Of a DNA stretch of 64,000 bases, positions 60,578 through 64,000 are shown in pieces (the first letter of the stretch is position 1; each line of letters starts with the position of its first letter). A program made the translations under genes and the position numbers. Origin of the DNA: Bdellovibrio sp. NC01. GTDB taxonomy: Bacteria; Bdellovibrionota; Bdellovibrionia; Bdellovibrionales; Bdellovibrionaceae. Where the stretch lies: positions 1,302,001-1,366,000 of the forward strand of contig NZ_CP030034.1 of assembly GCF_006874625.1 (NCBI RefSeq). The letters are read 5' to 3'. A model generated the notes under the pieces. It saw nothing but the letters and a program-made list of their open reading frames with translations. It did no database searches and was not told where the DNA came from.

Positions 60578-61525
60578 GTGTTAAAACAGGTTATTGTTCT
60601 TGCGATTTTAGGTGTGAGTGGGGCAGCCCAAGCTGCTATGGATTTGCCTTTTGATAATTTCAGCGGACCACTTTCTAATAAAATCAAATTGGAATATTCC
60701 GGTTTTACAGAGCCCGTTGAGCCGATGAATTTTAATAGCATTAACGGCACGGTTCCGGTGTGGTCGCGTGATAAAGATATCCTGACAGTGTCGGTGAAAG
60801 GCAGTCACTTATCGGTGCCTAAAGGAATCAATATTCCTGGCAGCACATTGATTGAAGTTCCTGAATCACTGTCTTCGTTGGAAGGCGGCATTCAATACAA
60901 ACGCAGTCTTGAAGGCGAGCGCATTATCGGTGGTGGCGTGACTTATGGTTCTGCCAGCGACAGTTTATTTTCAACCAAAGAATCAATCGCGATCAGCGCG
61001 AATTTAGTTTATAGCTTTCCATCTGAAAAAAATGATCGTTGGATTTGGGCGCTGTTTTATTCGAACAACAATCCGGTCTTTGCGGGATTGCCGGTGCCTT
61101 CTGTCGCTTACTTCTTTAAACGCGATACGGTGATGGGAGCCGTGGGACTGCCGTTTATTTTCTTGCGTTGGACTCCATCAGCAGAACCGTGGGCGTTTAC
61201 GTTGTTTGACCTTGCGACCATCGTGAAAGCAGAAGTGTCTTATGGTCCTCCGGTTTCACAGTACATGATGGGTTTTGATTGGAATCAAAACACGTGGCTT
61301 CGTCATGACGTGAAGGACACTGATAATAAATTATACTTCGACGAAAAAAGAGTGTTCGTGGGTTCGCGCTTCTTGCTTGCGAAATTTGTATTCACAGAGT
61401 TGCAAGTGGGGCAGGCCTTTGATCGCTCCTTTTATGAAGCGCAAGGCATCGGCAGAAAAGAAACGGGAACAGCATTCATTCCCGCTTCTTGGTATGCAAA
61501 TTGGAATTTCAAGGTGCAATTCTAA
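60578..61525 (+). CDS. Exported outer-membrane barrel-like protein
   Basis: A GTG start behind ACGGAG gives a signal peptide (LKQVIVLAILGVSGAAQA) and a 315-aa product; an upstream TTG at 60557 adds Arg-rich residues without a ribosome site. The mature chain has regular beta strands (NKIKLEYSGFTEP, AISANLVYSFPSE, VKAEVSYGPPV, GSRFLLAKFVFTELQVGQAF) and ends WNFKVQF with a final Phe, the mark of outer-membrane barrels. No known family is recognised. It overlaps the next convergent gene by 4 bp. Confidence 0.72.
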   Translation: MLKQVIVLAILGVSGAAQAAMDLPFDNFSGPLSNKIKLEYSGFTEPVEPMNFNSINGTVPVWSRDKDILTVSVKGSHLSVPKGINIPGSTLIEVPESLSSLEGGIQYKRSLEGERIIGGGVTYGSASDSLFSTKESIAISANLVYSFPSEKNDRWIWALFYSNNNPVFAGLPVPSVAYFFKRDTVMGAVGLPFIFLRWTPSAEPWAFTLFDLATIVKAEVSYGPPVSQYMMGFDWNQNTWLRHDVKDTDNKLYFDEKRVFVGSRFLLAKFVFTELQVGQAFDRSFYEAQGIGRKETGTAFIPASWYANWNFKVQF

Positions 61526-61911
61526 TCACCCTCTTCGTAGCCAGAGCCCATCAAGTGGAATAGATAGTCACCGATGCTGGCTTTGACACTCAGTTCGCCA
61601 GTGAAATCACCTGTTGCCGTGGGCTCAAAGATCACAAAGATGTGACATGTTTTTCCTGCCGGCAAAGTGTCGGGACAGTTGTGTGCTACTTGAAACATAT
61701 CGCCTGTCAGTGCGATTTCTGAAATTGTCATGTCTGTGTCGCCCGCGACAACATCGATATCGTCATAAACATAATCGCCAACATAAACTTCGCCGAAATC
61801 CATCGTTTCTTCATTCGTATCCATTGGAAGCATGATATCGCTTTTCGCAAATGAAGATGTCGTGAACAAAGAAAGTGATGCTGCCATCAGTACCGGTGCA
61901 AGTGCTTTCAT
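61522..61911 (-). CDS. Small exported ASH/choice-of-anchor-D-like protein
   Basis: This 129-aa protein has a signal peptide (residues 1-22). The rest is one immunoglobulin-like ASH domain (MDFGEVYVGDYVYDDIDVVAGD; NCPDTLPAGKTCHIFVIFEPT; GELSVKASIGDYLFHLMGSG) with one bridged Cys pair. Such domains mediate adhesion or assembly in secreted proteins. It stands alone. Confidence 0.82.
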   Translation of the reverse strand: MKALAPVLMAASLSLFTTSSFAKSDIMLPMDTNEETMDFGEVYVGDYVYDDIDVVAGDTDMTISEIALTGDMFQVAHNCPDTLPAGKTCHIFVIFEPTATGDFTGELSVKASIGDYLFHLMGSGYEEGD

Positions 61912-62092
61912 AAAGCCCTCCGAAAAAGGTTGTTAGCATCATTCTGAACTCCGCCCATTTTGTGGAGTAGTACAGTCGCAGAAGTACAAACACCCAGCCC
62001 AGAGTTCGGTTTCATTTTGAGATTTCTGTTATTTGCCTCTGTCGTCTTGTCCAGAAGTCAAAGAACAGACAAAAAATCATCCAATGGTCTCG

Positions 62093-62119
62093 TGAAGCCC
62101 AATCAATGTTTCCCGAAAA
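62093..62119 (+). promoter_or_regulatory. Sigma-28-like promoter for the flagellin gene
   Basis: TGAA (62093-62096), a 15-base spacer and CCCGAAAA (62112-62119) match the flagellar sigma consensus TAAA-N15-GCCGATAA at 9 of 12 positions with the right spacing. Transcription would start near 62126 and give a leader of about 85 nt. This is a visual match only; the 300 bp between 61912 and the flagellin ATG hold no other gene that I see. Confidence 0.5.
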
Positions 62120-62211
62120 GTTGGAATCCCAATGATGGGACAGCGGACTCGGATGTCTGCGGCAACAATACACGGAGGCTTGGCTATGAAGAAAACTGAT
62201 TAGGAATTGCT

Positions 62212-63045
62212 ATGGGAATGAGAATTAATACAAACATTGCTGCACTTAATGCTCAAAGAAACCTCGTTGGAACACAAAGAGTTGTGAACGATTCGATGGC
62301 GAAATTGGCAAGTGGCAGTCGTATCAATAAAGCTGCTGACGATGCTGCAGGTTTAGCGATTTCTGAACGTTTGAAAGCACAAATTCGCTCTGCAAGCCAA
62401 GCTCAACGAAATGCAAATGATGGTATCTCGATGATTCAAACTGCCGAAGGTGGATTGAATGAAGTCGGCAATATCATTGTGCGTTTACGTGAATTGGCCA
62501 TCCAAGGTTCATCTGACACTGTTGGTGAAACTGAACGTGGCATGCTCAATAAAGAGGTTGTGCAACTTCGCAGTGAAATCGATCGTATTGCGAAATCGAC
62601 AACTTGGGGTACAACGAAACTTTTAGATGGTTCCGCTCCTAAATTTGATTTCCAAGTGGGCATTAATAATAATGCCGACACTGATAGAATTTCTTTCGAA
62701 GCCGGTGCACACTCTGCGACTTTGGCATCGTTAGGTCTTGAAGGTTTGGATTTCTCGTCGAAGGAAGGTTCGCGTGAGGCTTTGCAAAAGCTTGACGACG
62801 CACAAACGAATGTCAATGGTACAAGAGCGTATCTAGGCGCCTTGCAAAATCGTCTGACTTCGACTTCTGACAACTTAGGTGTGATGCACGAAAATCTTTC
62901 GGCAGCGAACAGTCGTATTCGTGATACCGATGTTGCAGCGACATCTTCAGAGATGACCCGCAACAATATCTTGATGCAGGCAGCAACATCTGTTCTTGCA
63001 CAAGCAAATCAATCGAATCAATTGGCACTTAAACTTATCGGTTAG
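62212..63045 (+). CDS. fliC: Flagellin
   Basis: This 277-aa flagellin has the conserved N-terminal helix (RINTNIAALNAQRNL, LASGSRINKAADDAAGLAIS, ANDGISMIQTAEGGLNEVG) and C-terminal helix (NRLTSTSDNLGVMHENLSAA, RDTDVAATSSEMTRNNIL, ending LALKLIG). The variable D2/D3 region is nearly absent, so the filament should be thin and smooth. Bdellovibrio species carry several flagellin genes; this is likely one of them. The start MGMRINTN is used; a start two codons later is possible. A terminator follows. Confidence 0.95.
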   Translation: MGMRINTNIAALNAQRNLVGTQRVVNDSMAKLASGSRINKAADDAAGLAISERLKAQIRSASQAQRNANDGISMIQTAEGGLNEVGNIIVRLRELAIQGSSDTVGETERGMLNKEVVQLRSEIDRIAKSTTWGTTKLLDGSAPKFDFQVGINNNADTDRISFEAGAHSATLASLGLEGLDFSSKEGSREALQKLDDAQTNVNGTRAYLGALQNRLTSTSDNLGVMHENLSAANSRIRDTDVAATSSEMTRNNILMQAATSVLAQANQSNQLALKLIG

Positions 63046-63055
63046 TGCTGCGCTC

Positions 63056-63098
63056 GGTGATCCTTCTTTTGCGGAAGGATCACCACTCTATTTTTTCC
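63056..63098 (+). terminator. Intrinsic terminator behind the flagellin gene
   Basis: A perfect 11-bp stem (GGTGATCCTTC 63056-63066, GAAGGATCACC 63074-63084) with a 7-nt loop is followed by ACTCTATTTTTT. Confidence 0.93.
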
Positions 63099-63157
63099 AA
63101 CTGCTTGATAACTTTTTGAATTCCGCGCAAACTATCTGAAGTTTTCAAGGAGTGTTC

Positions 63158-64000
63158 ATGAAAGTCATCGGCTATCTCGAGTCCTTAGATATTGAAAATC
63201 CAGAATCTCTTTTAAATCTTGATCTGCCAACACCAGAGCCAGGGCCGATGGATATTCTTGTGCGAGTCAAAGCTGTATCCGTCAATCCAGTCGATACAAA
63301 AATTCGTAAGAATACAAAACCCAATCCCGGTGAACCAAAAATTTTAGGATGGGATGCTGCGGGGATCGTTGAAAAGATCGGCAGCAAAGTTCAACACTTC
63401 AAAGTTGGCGATGCCGTTTATTACGCCGGCAGTTTAACTCGCCCAGGAACGAATGCGGAATTTCATTTAGTTGACGAGCGCATCGCAGCTTTAAAACCGC
63501 AAAAGCTTTCCTTTGAAGAAGCGGCCGCTTTGCCACTGACAAGTATTACGGCCTATGAAGCGTTATTTGATCGCATGAACGTATTGGTGAACGATCAGGA
63601 GTATTTATTGATCCTGGGGGGATCGGGCGGAGTTGGGTCCATGGCGATTCAATTAGCAAAAAAAGAAACACGCCTGAAAGTGATTGCGACGGCATCGCGC
63701 GCCTCTTCGCAAGAGTGGTGTCGAAAACTTGGCGCTGATATCGTGATTGATCATAACAAAGACCTGCATCAGCAATTGCGTGAACATGGTATCGACACGG
63801 TCAAATATATTTTCAGTACCACTCACAGTGATGTGCACCGTGAAAGTATTGAAAAGATGATCGCGCCCCAAGGAACTTTTTGTCTGATCGATGACCCACC
63901 AAATTTTCCGATTAATGGCTTTAAACGAAAAAGCGTCGGTGTGCATTGGGAGTTTATGTTTACGCGCTCGATGTTTGAAACGCCTGACATGATTAAGCAG
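63158..64000 (+). CDS. Zinc-type alcohol/quinone dehydrogenase family, C-terminus outside window
   Basis: The first 281 codons are present, starting behind CAAGGAGTGTTC. It shows the MDR pattern: PEPGPMDILVRVKAVSVNPVDTKIR, LGWDAAGIVEKIGSKVQHFKVGD, AAALPLTSITAYEALFDR and the NAD(P) motif LILGGSGGVGSMAIQLAK. The catalytic-zinc Cys at the usual place is replaced (GWDAAG), as in zinc-free quinone-reductase-like members. It is expected to reduce quinones or enals with NADPH; the substrate is not known. Confidence 0.85.
   Translation, partial: MKVIGYLESLDIENPESLLNLDLPTPEPGPMDILVRVKAVSVNPVDTKIRKNTKPNPGEPKILGWDAAGIVEKIGSKVQHFKVGDAVYYAGSLTRPGTNAEFHLVDERIAALKPQKLSFEEAAALPLTSITAYEALFDRMNVLVNDQEYLLILGGSGGVGSMAIQLAKKETRLKVIATASRASSQEWCRKLGADIVIDHNKDLHQQLREHGIDTVKYIFSTTHSDVHRESIEKMIAPQGTFCLIDDPPNFPINGFKRKSVGVHWEFMFTRSMFETPDMIKQ

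Overview
The window reads as chromosomal DNA of a Bdellovibrio-like predatory bacterium. The basis is a long tail-fibre-like secreted protein of the type described as mosaic adhesive trimers in Bdellovibrio bacteriovorus (8993-13108), an unusually high share of exported proteins and lipoproteins, many secreted hydrolases, and a flagellin of the type used for a polar flagellum. This assignment is an inference; no rRNA or other taxonomic marker is present. I saw no tRNA, rRNA, CRISPR array, insertion sequence or prophage.

Layout. 1-6.1 kb: the start of an Asp-box lipoprotein, a PgaB-like polysaccharide deacetylase, a divergent OafA-type acyltransferase with an SGNH domain, a trypsin-like lipoprotein and a DUF4288-like protein. 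6-8.9 kb: small exported proteins, a DTW-domain tRNA-modifying enzyme and a b561-type cytochrome. 9-13.1 kb: the fibre protein with a C1q-like tip. 13.3-31 kb: mostly single genes, including a YaeQ protein, PPK2, exported proteins of unknown function, a TPR-GNAT gene broken by a one-base frameshift, a UdgX-type uracil-DNA glycosylase, MgtC/DUF4010 and a stress-type pair (YflT-like and BON). 31-38.2 kb: a SNF2 helicase, DbpA, a YcnI-like copper-binding protein and an AraC regulator.

38.6-47.4 kb: seven co-directional genes that all encode exported proteins. Several are cysteine-rich. The genes are tightly coupled (two TAATG junctions), two of them (42667 and 45330) are paralogues, and the last has a papain/NlpC-like Cys and His signature. 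I do not recognise this locus as a described system, and it is the strongest candidate for an undescribed one.

47.4-64 kb: an ABC-F ATPase with a degenerate second nucleotide-binding domain, an outer-membrane barrel, the complete ligase-associated DNA repair operon (exonuclease, ATP-dependent ligase, Lhr helicase, PdeM, with overlapping genes), DUF4142, YceI, an amine oxidase coupled to an OsmC protein, an App1-type phosphatase, a barrel-like exported protein, an ASH-domain protein, a flagellin behind a sigma-28-like promoter, and the start of an alcohol/quinone dehydrogenase.

How they fit together. Surface and envelope functions dominate: adhesion fibre, polysaccharide deacetylation and acylation, proteases, barrels and the exported seven-gene locus. 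Alongside them sit nucleic-acid repair and processing modules and stress proteins. Genes are closely packed, and several convergent pairs meet or overlap at their stop codons with no terminator between them.
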